Part shown: positions 1 to 10,562 of the stretch, one piece after another
How positions within the stretch are numbered: position 1 is the stretch's first letter
How the letters are laid out: each line of letters starts with the position of its first letter
Source: Bombus terrestris
Taxonomy: Eukaryota > Arthropoda > Insecta > Hymenoptera > Apidae
Length of the DNA stretch: 64,000 bases
Direction: 5' to 3'
Assembly (NCBI RefSeq): GCF_910591885.1
Contig: NW_025963561.1
Coordinates: 1,612,001 to 1,676,000, forward strand
The notes under the pieces: model-generated
Told to the model about the DNA's origin: nothing
Databases searched by the model: none
Seen by the model: only the letters and a program-made list of their open reading frames with translations
Translations under genes and position numbers: made by a program

Positions 1-480
1 ACATTATAATGTAATAGTATATAACGTTTTACGTCATAACGTAATAGTATATAACGTTATACGTCATAACTTAATAGTATATAACGTCATACGTCATATA
101 GTGGTGCAATATAACGTTATAGGTCTTATAGTGATGGAATATAACGTTATACATTATAACGTAATAGTATATAACGTTATACGTCATAACGTAATAGTAT
201 ATAACGTTATACGTCATAACGTAATAGTATATAACGTTATACGTCATAACGTAATAGTATATAACGTTATGCATCATATAGTAATGCAATATAACGGTAA
301 ACGTTATAACGTAATAGTATAAAACATCGCACGTCATATAGTGATGCGATATAACGTTATTCGTAATAACGTAATGGTATATAACGCTATACGTCATATA
401 GTGGTGCACTATAACGTTATAGGTCCTACAGTGATGGAATATAACGTTATACATTATAACGTAATAGTATATAACGTTAT
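1..480 (+). repeat. Left-end monomers, copy of the segment at 11,163-11,642
   Basis: About 16 monomers of mixed type. The segment matches 11,163-11,642 at an offset of 11,162, including the unusual variants ATTATAATGTAATAG at position 3 and ACTTAATAG near 69. It is therefore the left part of a larger block that recurs at 11.2 kb, cut by the window edge. Confidence 0.75.
31..60 (+). repeat. Reference 30-bp monomer (dimer of a 15-bp unit)
   Basis: This copy shows the common monomer in the phase starting ACGTCATAAC. Read from its palindrome it splits into ATAACGTTATACGTC and ATAACGTAATAGTAT. The two halves share ATAACGT at positions 1-7 and ATA at 9-11, i.e. 10 of 15 positions. The ACGT cores lie 7, 8 and 15 bp apart. 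TATAACGTTATA at the monomer junction is a perfect 12-bp palindrome with an AACGTT centre, and TACGT-CATA-ACGTA forms a second, short inverted repeat with a 4-base loop. Other monomer types keep the first half and vary mainly in the second. Confidence 0.9.
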
Positions 481-1260
481 ACGCCATATAGTGATGCAAT
501 ATGTCGTTATACGTCCTATAGTTATGCAATACAAAGTTATACCTTGTAATCTAATAGTATATGGCGTTATACCTTACAATGTAATAGTATATAACGTTAT
601 ACGTCATATAGTGATGCAATATATCGTTATACGTCATATAGTGATGCGATATAACGTTATAGGTCCTATAGTGATGGAATATAACGTTATAGTATAAAAC
701 GTAATAATACATAACGTTACACGCCATAACGCAATAGTATATACCGTTATACGTCATATAGTGGTGCAATATAACGTTATAGGTCTCATAGTGATGGAAT
801 ATAACGTTACACATTATAACGTAATAGTATATAACGTTATACGTCATATAGTGGTGCAATATAACGTTATAGGTCCTATAGTGATGGAATATAACGTTAT
901 ACATTATAACGTAATAGTATATAACGTTATACGCCATATAGTGATGCAGTATGTCGTTATACGTCCTATAGTTATGCAATACAAAGTTATACCTTGTAAT
1001 CTAATAGTATATGGCGTTATACCTTACAATGTAATAGTATATAACGTTATACGTCATACAGTGATGCAATATATCGTTATACGTCATATAGTGATGCGAT
1101 ATAACGTTATAGGTCCTATAGTGATGGAATATAACGTTATAGTATAAAACGTAATAATACATAACTTTACACGCCATAACGTAATAGTATATACCGTTAT
1201 ACGTCATATAGTGGTGCAATATAACGTTATAGGTCTCATAGTGATGGCATATAACGTTAT
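481..1260 (+). repeat. 450-bp internal duplication marked by GCCATATAG cluster
   Basis: A four-monomer cluster contains, in order, GCCATATAGTGATGCA with ATGTCG, GTCCTATAGTTATGC with ACAAAG, CCTTGTAATCTAATAG, and CCTTACAATGTAATAG. It starts at 481 and again at 931, exactly 450 bp (15 monomers) later; the second copy is marked by GCAGTATG instead of GCAATATG. The same 450-bp pair recurs inside later units at 3062/3512, 11,643/12,093, 16,144/16,594, 17,764/18,214, 22,205/22,655 and 23,825/24,275, so it is older than those duplications. Further cluster copies start near 21,485, 27,696, 28,866, 32,046, 36,187, 37,477, 38,377, 41,797, 42,667, 51,732, 59,542 and 63,382. Confidence 0.8.
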
Positions 1261-1814
1261 ACATTATAACGTAATAGTATATAACGTTTTACTTCGTAAC
1301 GTAATAGTATATAACGTTATACGACATAACGTAATAGTATATAACGTTATAGGTCATATAGTGGTGCAATATAACGTTATAGGTCTCATAGTGTTGGAAT
1401 ATAACGTTATACATTATAACGTAATAGTATATAACGTTATACGTCATATAGTGGTGCAATATAACGTTATAGGTCCTATAGTGATGGAATATAACGTTAT
1501 ACATTATAACGTAATAGTATATAACGTTATACGTCATAACGTAATAGTATATAATGTTATACGTCATATAGTGATGCAATATATCGTTATACGTCATATA
1601 GTGATGCGATATAACGTTATAGGTCCTATAGTGATGGAATATAACGTTATACATTATAACGTAATAGTATATAACAATATACGTCATAACGTAATAGTAC
1701 ATAACGTTATACGTCATAACGTAATAGCATATAACGTTATACGTAATAACGTAATAGTATATAACGTTATACGTAATAACGTAATAGTATATAACGTTAT
1801 ACGTCATATAGTGG

Positions 1815-1816
1815 TT
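1815..1816 (+). other. Diagnostic 1-bp insertion (GTGGTTGCAA), first of ten
   Basis: A GTGGTGCAAT monomer gains one T, shifting the 30-bp register of everything downstream by +1. The same insertion is found at 1815, 4396, 13,067, 19,188, 25,249, 44,120, 44,271, 45,442, 45,593 and 49,435. Most follow a pair of TACGTAATAACGTAATAG monomers, so they probably descend from one event (two at most) and were spread by segment duplication. It is the best marker for reading the array's history. Confidence 0.9.
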
Positions 1817-2311
1817 GCAATATAACGTTATAGGTCCTATAGTGATGGAATATAACGTTATACGTTATAACGTAATAGTATATAACGTTTTACGTCATAA
1901 CGTAATAGTATATAAAGTTATACGACATAACGTAATAGAATATAACGTTATAGGTTATAACGTAATAGTATATAACGTTATACCTCATATTGTGATGCGA
2001 TATAACTTTATACGTTATAACATAATTGTATATAACGTGATACGTCATATAGTGGTGCAATATATCGTTATACGTCATATAATGATGCGATATAACGTTA
2101 TACCATATAACCTAATAGTAAATAACGTTATACGACATAACGTAATAGAATATAACGTTATAGGTTATAACGTAATAGTATATAACGTTATACCTCATAT
2201 TGTGATGCGATATAACTTTATACGTTATAACATAATTGTATATAACGTGATACGTCATAACGTAATAGTATATAACGTTATACGTCATATAGTGTTGCAA
2301 TATATCGTTAT

Positions 2312-2341
2312 ACGACCGAAAGAGAGGCAATAAAACGTCAT
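2312..2341 (+). repeat. Purine-rich marker monomer (GACCGAAAGAGAGG), first of about 31
   Basis: This is the most divergent monomer, with second half replaced by CGACCGAAAGAGAGGCAAT followed by AAAACG. It is still exactly 30 bp. Starts by eye: 2312, 4893, 6183, 8073, 10,803, 13,564, 14,854, 15,304, 19,685, 20,975, 25,746, 27,036, 28,296, 30,186, 31,326, 32,857, 33,967, 35,497, 40,207, 41,347, 48,551, 49,692, 51,072, 52,781, 55,942, 58,882, 60,472, 60,682, 61,432, 61,972 and 62,872. Two copies (19,685 and 25,746) share GCCCGAAAG; 41,347, 49,692, 60,472 and 61,972 carry private changes. None is seen between 41,347 and 48,551. Confidence 0.88.
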
Positions 2342-3061
2342 ACGTCATATAGTGATGCGATATAACATTATACGTAATTACGTAATAGTATATAACGTTA
2401 TACGCCATATTGTGATGCAATATATCGTTATACGTCATATAATGATGCGATATAACGTTATATCATATAACCTAATAGTAAACAACGTTATACGACATAA
2501 CGTAATAGAATATAACGTTATAGGTTATAACGTAATAGTATATAACGTTTTACTTCGTAACGTAATAGTATATAACGTTATACGACATAACGTAATAGTA
2601 TATAACGTTATAGGTCATATAGTGGTGCAATATAACGTTATAGGTCTCATAGTGTTGGAATATAACGTTATACATTATAACGTAATAGTATATAACGCTA
2701 TACGTCATATAGTGGTGCACTATAACGTTATAGGTCCTACAGTGATGGAATATAACGTTATACGTCATAACGTAATAGTATATAACGTTATGCATCATAT
2801 AGTAATGCAACATAACGCTAAACGTTATAACGTAATAGTATAAAACATCGTACGTCATATAGTGATGCGATATAACGTTATACGTAATAACGTAATAGAA
2901 TATAACGTTTTACGTCATAACGTAATAGTATATAACGTTCTACGTCATATAGTGGTGCAATGTAACGTTATAGGTCCTATAGTGATGGAATATAACGTTA
3001 TACATTATAACGTAATAGTAAATAACGTTATACGTTATAACGTAATAGTATATAACGTTAT

Positions 3062-5642
3062 ACGCCATATAGTGATGCAATATGTCGTTATACGTCCTAT
3101 AGTTATGCAATACAAAGTTATACCTTGTAATCTAATAGTATATGGCGTTATACCTTACAATGTAATAGTATATAACGTTATACGTCATATAGTGATGCAA
3201 TATATCGTTATACGTCATATAGTGATGCGATATAACGTTATAGGTCCTATAGTGATGGAATATAACGTTATAGTATAAAACGTAATAATACATAACGTTA
3301 CACGCCATAACGCAATAGTATATACCGTTATACGTCATATAGTGGTGCAATATAACGTTATAGGTCTCATAGTGATGGAATATAACGTTACACATTATAA
3401 CGTAATAGTATATAACGTTATACGTCATATAGTGGTGCAATATAACGTTATAGGTCCTATAGTGATGGAATATAACGTTATACATTATAACGTAATAGTA
3501 TATAACGTTATACGCCATATAGTGATGCAGTATGTCGTTATACGTCCTATAGTTATGCAATACAAAGTTATACCTTGTAATCTAATAGTATATGGCGTTA
3601 TACCTTACAATGTAATAGTATATAACGTTATACGTCATACAGTGATGCAATATATCGTTATACGTCATATAGTGATGCGATATAACGTTATAGGTCCTAT
3701 AGTGATGGAATATAACGTTATAGTATAAAACGTAATAATACATAACGTTACACGCCATAACGTAATAGTATATACCGTTATACGTCATATAGTGGTGCAA
3801 TATAACGTTATAGGTCTCATAGTGATGGCATATAACGTTATACATTATAACGTAATAGTATATAACGTTTTACTTCGTAACGTAATAGTATATAACGTTA
3901 TACGACATAACGTAATAGTATATAACGTTATAGGTCATATAGTGGTGCAATATAACGTTATAGGTCTCATAGTGTTGGAATATAACGTTATACATTATAA
4001 CGTAATAGTATATAACGTTATACGTCATATAGTGGTGCAATATAACGTTATAGGTCCTATAGTGATGGAATATAACGTTATACATTATAACGTAATAGTA
4101 TATAACGTTATACGTCATAACGTAATAGTATATAACGTTATACGTCATATAGTGATGCAATATATCGTTATACGTCATATAGTGATGCGATATAACGTTA
4201 TAGGTCCTATAGTGATGGAATATAACGTTATACATTATAACGTAATAGTATATAACAATATACGTCATAACGTAATAGTACATAACGTTATACGTCATAA
4301 CGTAATAGCATATAACGTTATACGTAATAACGTAATAGTATATAACGTTATACGTAATAACGTAATAGTATATAACGTTATACGTCATATAGTGGTTGCA
4401 ATATAACGTTATAGGTCCTATAGTGATGGAATATAACGTTATACGTTATAACGTAATAGTATATAACGTTTTACGTCATAACGTAATAGTATATAAAGTT
4501 ATACGACATAACGTAATAGAATATAACGTTATAGGTTATAACGTAATAGTATATAACGTTATACCTCATATTGTGATGCGATATAACTTTATACGTTATA
4601 ACATAATTGTATATAACGTGATACGTCATATAGTGGTGCAATATATCGTTATACGTCATATAATGATGCGATATAACGTTATACCATATAACCTAATAGT
4701 AAATAACGTTATACGACATAACGTAATAGAATATAACGTTATAGGTTATAACGTAATAGTATATAACGTTATACCTCATATTGTGATGCGATATAACTTT
4801 ATACGTTATAACATAATTGTATATAACGTGATACGTCATAACGTAATAGTATATAACGTTATACGTCATATAGTGTTGCAATATATCGTTATACGACCGA
4901 AAGAGAGGCAATAAAACGTCATACGTCATATAGTGATGCGATATAACATTATACGTAATTACGTAATAGTATATAACGTTATACGCCATATTGTGATGCA
5001 ATATATCGTTATACGTCATATAATGATGCGATATAACGTTATATCATATAACCTAATAGTAAACAACGTTATACGACATAACGTAATAGAATATAACGTT
5101 ATAGGTTATAACGTAATAGTATATAACGTTTTACTTCGTAACGTAATAGTATATAACGTTATACGACATAACGTAATAGTATATGACGTTATAGGTCATA
5201 TAGTGGTGCAATATAACGTTATAGGTCTCATAGTGTTGGAATATAACGTTATACATTATAACGTAATAGTATATAACGCTATACGTCATATAGTGGTGCA
5301 CTATAACGTTATAGGTCCTACAGTGATGGAATATAACGTTATACGTCATAACGTAATAGTATATAACGTTATGCATCATATAGTAATGCAACATAACGCT
5401 AAACGTTATAACGTAATAGTATAAAACATCGTACGTCATATAGTGATGCGATATAACGTTATACGTAATAACGTAATAGAATATAACGTTTTACGTCATA
5501 ACGTAATAGTATATAACGTTCTACGTCATATAGTGGTGCAATGTAACGTTATAGGTCCTATAGTGATGGAATATAACGTTATACATTATAACGTAATAGT
5601 AAATAACGTTATACGTTATAACGTAATAGTATATAACGTTAT
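3062..5642 (+). repeat. 2,581-bp higher-order repeat, copy 2
   Basis: Tandem copy of 481-3061, carrying the same 1-bp insertion at 4396-4397 and the same purine-rich marker monomer at 4893. After 5642 the sequence no longer follows copy 1. It continues as the block that follows the corresponding single copy at 14,314 (offset 8,671). Confidence 0.9.
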
Positions 5643-6422
5643 ACGTCATATAGTGATGCAATATATCGTTATACGTCATATAGTGATGCGATATAATGTT
5701 ATACCATATAACCTAATAGTATATAACGTTATACGACATAACGTAATAGAATATAACGTTATAGGTTATAACGTAATAGTATATAACGTTATACGTCATA
5801 TAGTGATGCAATATATCGTTATACGTCATATAGTGAGGAGATTAAACGTTATAGGCCCTATAGTGATGGAATATAACGTTATACATTCTGACGTAATAGC
5901 ATATAACGTTATATGTCATAACGTAATAGTATATAACCTTATACATCATATAGTGATGCAATATAACGTTAAACGTTATAACGTAATAGAATATAACGTT
6001 ATACGTCATATAGTGATGCAATATATCGTTATACGTCATATAGTGATGCAATATAATGTCATACCTCATATTGTGATGCGATATAATTTTATACGTTATA
6101 ACATAATTGTATACAACGCGATACGTCATAACGTAATAGTATATAACGTTATACGTCATACAGTGATGCAATATATTGTTATACGACCGAAAGAGAGGCA
6201 ATAAAACGTTATACGTCATATAGTGATGCGATATAACGTTATACGTCATAACGTAATAGTATAAAACATCGTACGTCATATAGTGATGCGATATAACGTT
6301 AAACGTAATAACGTAATGGTATATGCCGCTATTCGTCATATAGTGGTGCACTATAACGTTGTAGGTCCTACAGTGATGGAATGTAACGTTATACATTATA
6401 ACGTAATAGTATATAACGTTTT
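5643..6422 (+). repeat. Mixed-monomer segment shared with 14,314-15,093
   Basis: It follows 14,314-15,093 at an offset of 8,671 and includes a GAGGAGATTAA marker monomer at 5823 and a purine-rich marker monomer at 6183. The GAGGAGATTAA marker recurs near 14,494, 20,615, 26,676, 30,966, 33,637, 35,137, 40,987, 50,112, 54,682, 57,892 and 62,512. It is always followed by AGGCCCTATAGTGATGG and ATTCTGACGTAATAG or a one-base variant. Confidence 0.8.
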
Positions 6423-7060
6423 ACGTCATAACGTAATAGTATATAACGTTTTACGTCATAACGTAATAGTATATAACGTTATACGTCATAACTTAATAGT
6501 ATATAACGTTATACGTCATATAGTGGTGCAATATAACGTTATAGGTCTTATAGTGATGGAATATAACGTTATACATTATAACGTAATAGTATATAACGTT
6601 ATACGTCATAACGTAATAGTATATAACGTTATACGTCATAACTTAATAGTATATAACGTTATACGTCATATAGTGGTGCAATATAACGTTATAGGTCTTA
6701 TAGTGATGGAATATAACGTTATACATTATAACGTAATAGTATATAACGTTATACGTCATAACGTAATAGTATATAGCGTTATACGTCATAACGTAATAGT
6801 ATATAACGTTATACGTCATATAGTGGTGCAATATAACGTTATAGGTCTTATAGTGATGGCATATAACGTTATACATTTTAACGTAATAGTATATAACGTT
6901 TTACGTCATAACGTAATAGTATATAACGTTATACGTCATAACTTAATAGTATATAACGTTATACGTCATATAGTGGTGCAATATAACGTTATAGGTCTTA
7001 TAGTGATGGAATATAACGTTATACATTATAACGTAATAGTATATAACGTTATACGTCATA
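6423..7060 (+). repeat. 150-bp five-monomer subrepeat
   Basis: The order GTCATAACGTAATAG, GTCATAACTTAATAG, GTCATATAGTGGTGC, GGTCTTATAGTGATGG, ATTATAACGTAATAG repeats with a 150-bp period. The ACTTAATAG member lies at about 6491, 6641 and 6941; the position expected near 6791 carries the CGTAATAG form instead. It is the most regular short-period higher-order stretch in the window. Confidence 0.65.
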
Positions 7061-8580
7061 ACGTAATAGTATATAACGTTATACGTCATAACGTAATAGT
7101 ATATAACGTTATGCATCATATAGTAATGCAATATAACGGTAAACGTTATAACGTAATAGTATAAAACATCGCACGTCATATAGTGATGCGATATAACGTT
7201 ATACGTAATAACGTAATGGTATATAACGCTATACGTCATATAGTGGTGCACTATATCGTTATAAGTCCTACAGTGATGGAATATAACGTTATACATTATG
7301 ACGTAATAGTATATAACGTTATACGTCATATAGTGATGCAATATATCGTTATACGTCATATAGTGATGCGATATAACGTTATAGGTCCTATAGTGATGGA
7401 ATATAACGTTATAGTATTAAACGTAATAATACATAACGTTATACGTCATAACGTAATAGTATATACCGTTATACGTCATATAGTGGTGCAATATAACGTT
7501 ATAGGTCTCATAGTGATGGAATATAACGTTATACATTATAACGTAATAGTATATAACGTTATACGTCATATAGTGGTGCGATATAACGTTATAGGTCATA
7601 TAGTGATGGAATATAACGTTATACATTATAACGTAATAGTATATAACGTTTTACGTCATAACGTAATAGTATATAAAGTTAAACGACATAACGTAATAGA
7701 ATATAACGTTATAGGTTATAACGTAATAGTATATAACGTTATACGTCATATTGTGATGCGATATAACTTTATACGTTATAACATAATTGTATATAACGTG
7801 ATACGTCATATAGTGGTGCAATATATCGTTATACGTCATATAATGATGCGATATAACGTTATACCATATAACCTAATAGTAAATAACGTTATACGACATA
7901 GCGTAATAGAATATAACGTTATAGGTTATAACGTAATAGTATATAACGTTATACCTCATATTGTGATGCGATATAACTTTATACGTTATAACATAATTGT
8001 ATATAACGTGATACGTCATAACGTAATAGTATATAACGTTATACGTCATATAGTGTTGCAATATATCGTTATACGACCGAAAGAGAGGCAATAAAACGTC
8101 ATACGTCATATAGTGATGCGATATAACATTATACGTAATTACGTAATAGTATATAACGTTATACGCCATATTGTGATGCAATATATCGTTATACGTCATA
8201 TAATGATGCGATATAACGTTATACCATATAACCTAATAGTAAATAACGTTATACGACATAACGTAATAGAATATAACGTTATAGGTTATAACGTAATAGT
8301 ATATAACGTTATACCTCATATTGTGATGCGATATAACTTTATACATTATAACGTAATAGTATATAACGTTATACGTCATAACGTAATAGTATATAACGTT
8401 ATGCATCATATAGTAATGCAACATAACGCTAAACGTTATAACGTAATAGTATAAAACATCGTACGTCATATAGTGATGCGATATAACGTTATACGTAATA
8501 ACGTAATAGAATATAACGTTTTACGTCATAACGTAATAGTATATAACGTTCTACGTCATATAGTGGTGCAATGTAACGTT
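7061..8580 (+). repeat. Composite segment related to the 1.8-3.0 kb unit
   Basis: Positions 7651-8400 follow 1890-2640 at an offset of 5,761, including ACCATATAACCTAATAG monomers and a purine-rich marker at 8073. The preceding part, 7183-7480, resembles 21,345-21,780. The 1-bp insertion that precedes the homologous unit at 1815 is absent here, so the segment joined downstream of it. No other feature is visible. Confidence 0.6.
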
Positions 8581-9540
8581 ATAGGTCCTATAGTGATGGA
8601 ATATAACGTTATACATTATAACGTAATAGTATATAACGTTATACGTCATATAGTGGTACAATATAACGTTATAGGTCCTATAGTGATGGAATATAACGTT
8701 ATACATTATAACGTAATAGTATATAACGTTATACGTCATAACGTAATAGTATATAACGTTATACGTCATAACGTAATAGTATATAACGTTATACGTCATA
8801 ACGTAATAGTATATAACGTTAGACGTCATAACGTAATAGTATATAACGTTAGACGTCATAACGTAATAGTATATAACGTTATACGTCATATAGTGGTGCA
8901 ATATAACGTTATAGGTCATATAGTGATGCGATATAACGTTATAGGTCCTATAGTGATGGAATATAACGTTATAGTATAAAACGTAATAATACATAACGTT
9001 ACACGTCATAACGTAATAGTATATACCGTTATACGTCATATAGTGGTGCAATATAACGTTATAGGTCTCATAGTGATGGAATATAACGTTATACATTATA
9101 ACGTAATAGTATATAACGTTATACGTCATATAGTGGTACAATATAACGTTATAGGTCCTATAGTGATGGAATATAACGTTATACATTATAACGTAATAGT
9201 ATATAACGTTATACGTCATAACGTAATAGTATATAACGTTATACGTCATAACGTAATAGTATATAACGTTATACGTCATAACGTAATAGTATATAACGTT
9301 AGACGTCATAACGTAATAGTATATAACGTTATACGTCATATAGTGGTGCAATATAACGTTATAGGTCTTATAGTGATGGCATATAACGTTATACATTATA
9401 ACGTAATAGTATATAACGTTTTACGTCGTAACGTTATAGTATATAACGTTATACGTCATAACGTAATAGTATATAACGTTATAGGTCATATAGTGGTGCA
9501 ATATAACGTTATAGGTCTCATAGTGATGGAATATAACGTT
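8581..9540 (+). repeat. 480-bp duplication with GTTAGACGTC monomers
   Basis: The GTGGTACAAT-bearing monomer at 8643 recurs at 9123, 480 bp (16 monomers) later. Both are followed by the same run of GTCATAACGTAATAG monomers and by GTTAGACGTC variants (8820, 8850, then 9300). The boundaries are approximate. Confidence 0.6.
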
Positions 9541-10530
9541 ATACATTATAATGTCGTAGTATATAACGTTATACGTCATGTAGTGGTGCAATATAACGTT
9601 ATAGGTCCTATAGTGATGGAATATAACGTTATACATTATAACGTAATAGTATATAACGTTATACGTCATAACGTAATAGTATATACCGTTATACGTCATA
9701 TAGTGGTGCAATATAACGTTGTAGGCCTTATAGTGATGGAATATAACGTTATACATTATAACGTAATAGTATATAACGTTATACGTCATAACGTAATAGT
9801 ATATAAGGTTATAGGCCTTATAGTGATGGAATATAACGTTATACATTATAACGTAATAGTATATAACGTTTTACGTCATAACGTAATAGTACATAACGTT
9901 ATACGTCATAACGTAATAGTATATAACGTTATACGTCATACAGTGGTGCAATATAACGTTATATGTCTTATAGTGATGGCATATAACGTTATACATTATA
10001 ACGTAATAGTATATAACGTTTTAAGTCATAACGTAATAGTATATAACGTTATACGTCATAACTTAATAGTATATAACGTTATACGTCATAACGTAATAGT
10101 ATATAACGTTAGACGTCATAACGTAATAGTATATAACGTTATACGTCATATAGTGGTGCAATATAACGTTATAGGTCTTATAGTGATGGCATATAACGTT
10201 ATACATTATAACGTAATAGTATATAACGTTTTACGTCGTAACGTAATAGTATATAACGTTATACGTCATAACGTAATAGTATATAACGTTATAGGTCATA
10301 TAGTGGTGCAATATAACGTTATAGGTCTCATAGTGATGGAATATAACGTTATACATTATAACGTCGTAGTATATAACGTTATACGTCATGTAGTGGTGCA
10401 ATATAACGTTATAGGTCCTATAGTGATGGAATATAACGTTATACATTATAACGTAATAGTATATAACGTTATACGTCATAACGTAATAGTATATAACGTT
10501 GTACGTCATATAGTGGTGCAATATAACGTT
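9283..10530 (+). repeat. 810-bp tandem duplication
   Basis: The series GGTCTTATAGTGATGGC, TTTACGTCGTAACG, ATTATAAYGTCGTAG, GTCATGTAGTGG at about 9363-9590 recurs at about 10,173-10,400, an offset of 810 (27 monomers). The rare GTCGTAG and CATGTAG variants are shared, which makes common descent clear. One difference inside is AATGTCG at about 9550 against AACGTCG at about 10,360. Confidence 0.7.
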
Positions 10531-10562
10531 ATAGGTCCTATAGTGATGGAATATAACGTTAT

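Larger units (their letters stand above)
481..3061 (+). repeat. 2,581-bp higher-order repeat, copy 1
   Basis: This block (86 monomers plus one extra base) is repeated immediately downstream at an offset of 2,581. Matching starts at the GCCATATAGTGATGCAATATG marker monomer at 481 and covers the whole unit. The extra base is the doubled T of GTGGTTGCAA at 1815-1816. By eye I find only about three substitutions between the copies (near 1165, 1555 and 2603), so the duplication or its last conversion is recent. Breakpoints are uncertain by roughly one monomer. Confidence 0.9.

Noticed and set aside
31..72. TATA-like and -10-like boxes (TATATAACG, TATAAC) as promoters
   Set aside because: They occur in every monomer as part of the satellite consensus and precede no gene, so position gives no support.
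2312..2341. GACCGAAAGAGAGG monomer as a ribosome binding site, terminator or transposon end
   Set aside because: It is a 30-bp in-register monomer with no start codon at proper spacing, no target-site duplication and no terminal inverted repeats around it. GAGAGG is a chance Shine-Dalgarno-like run.
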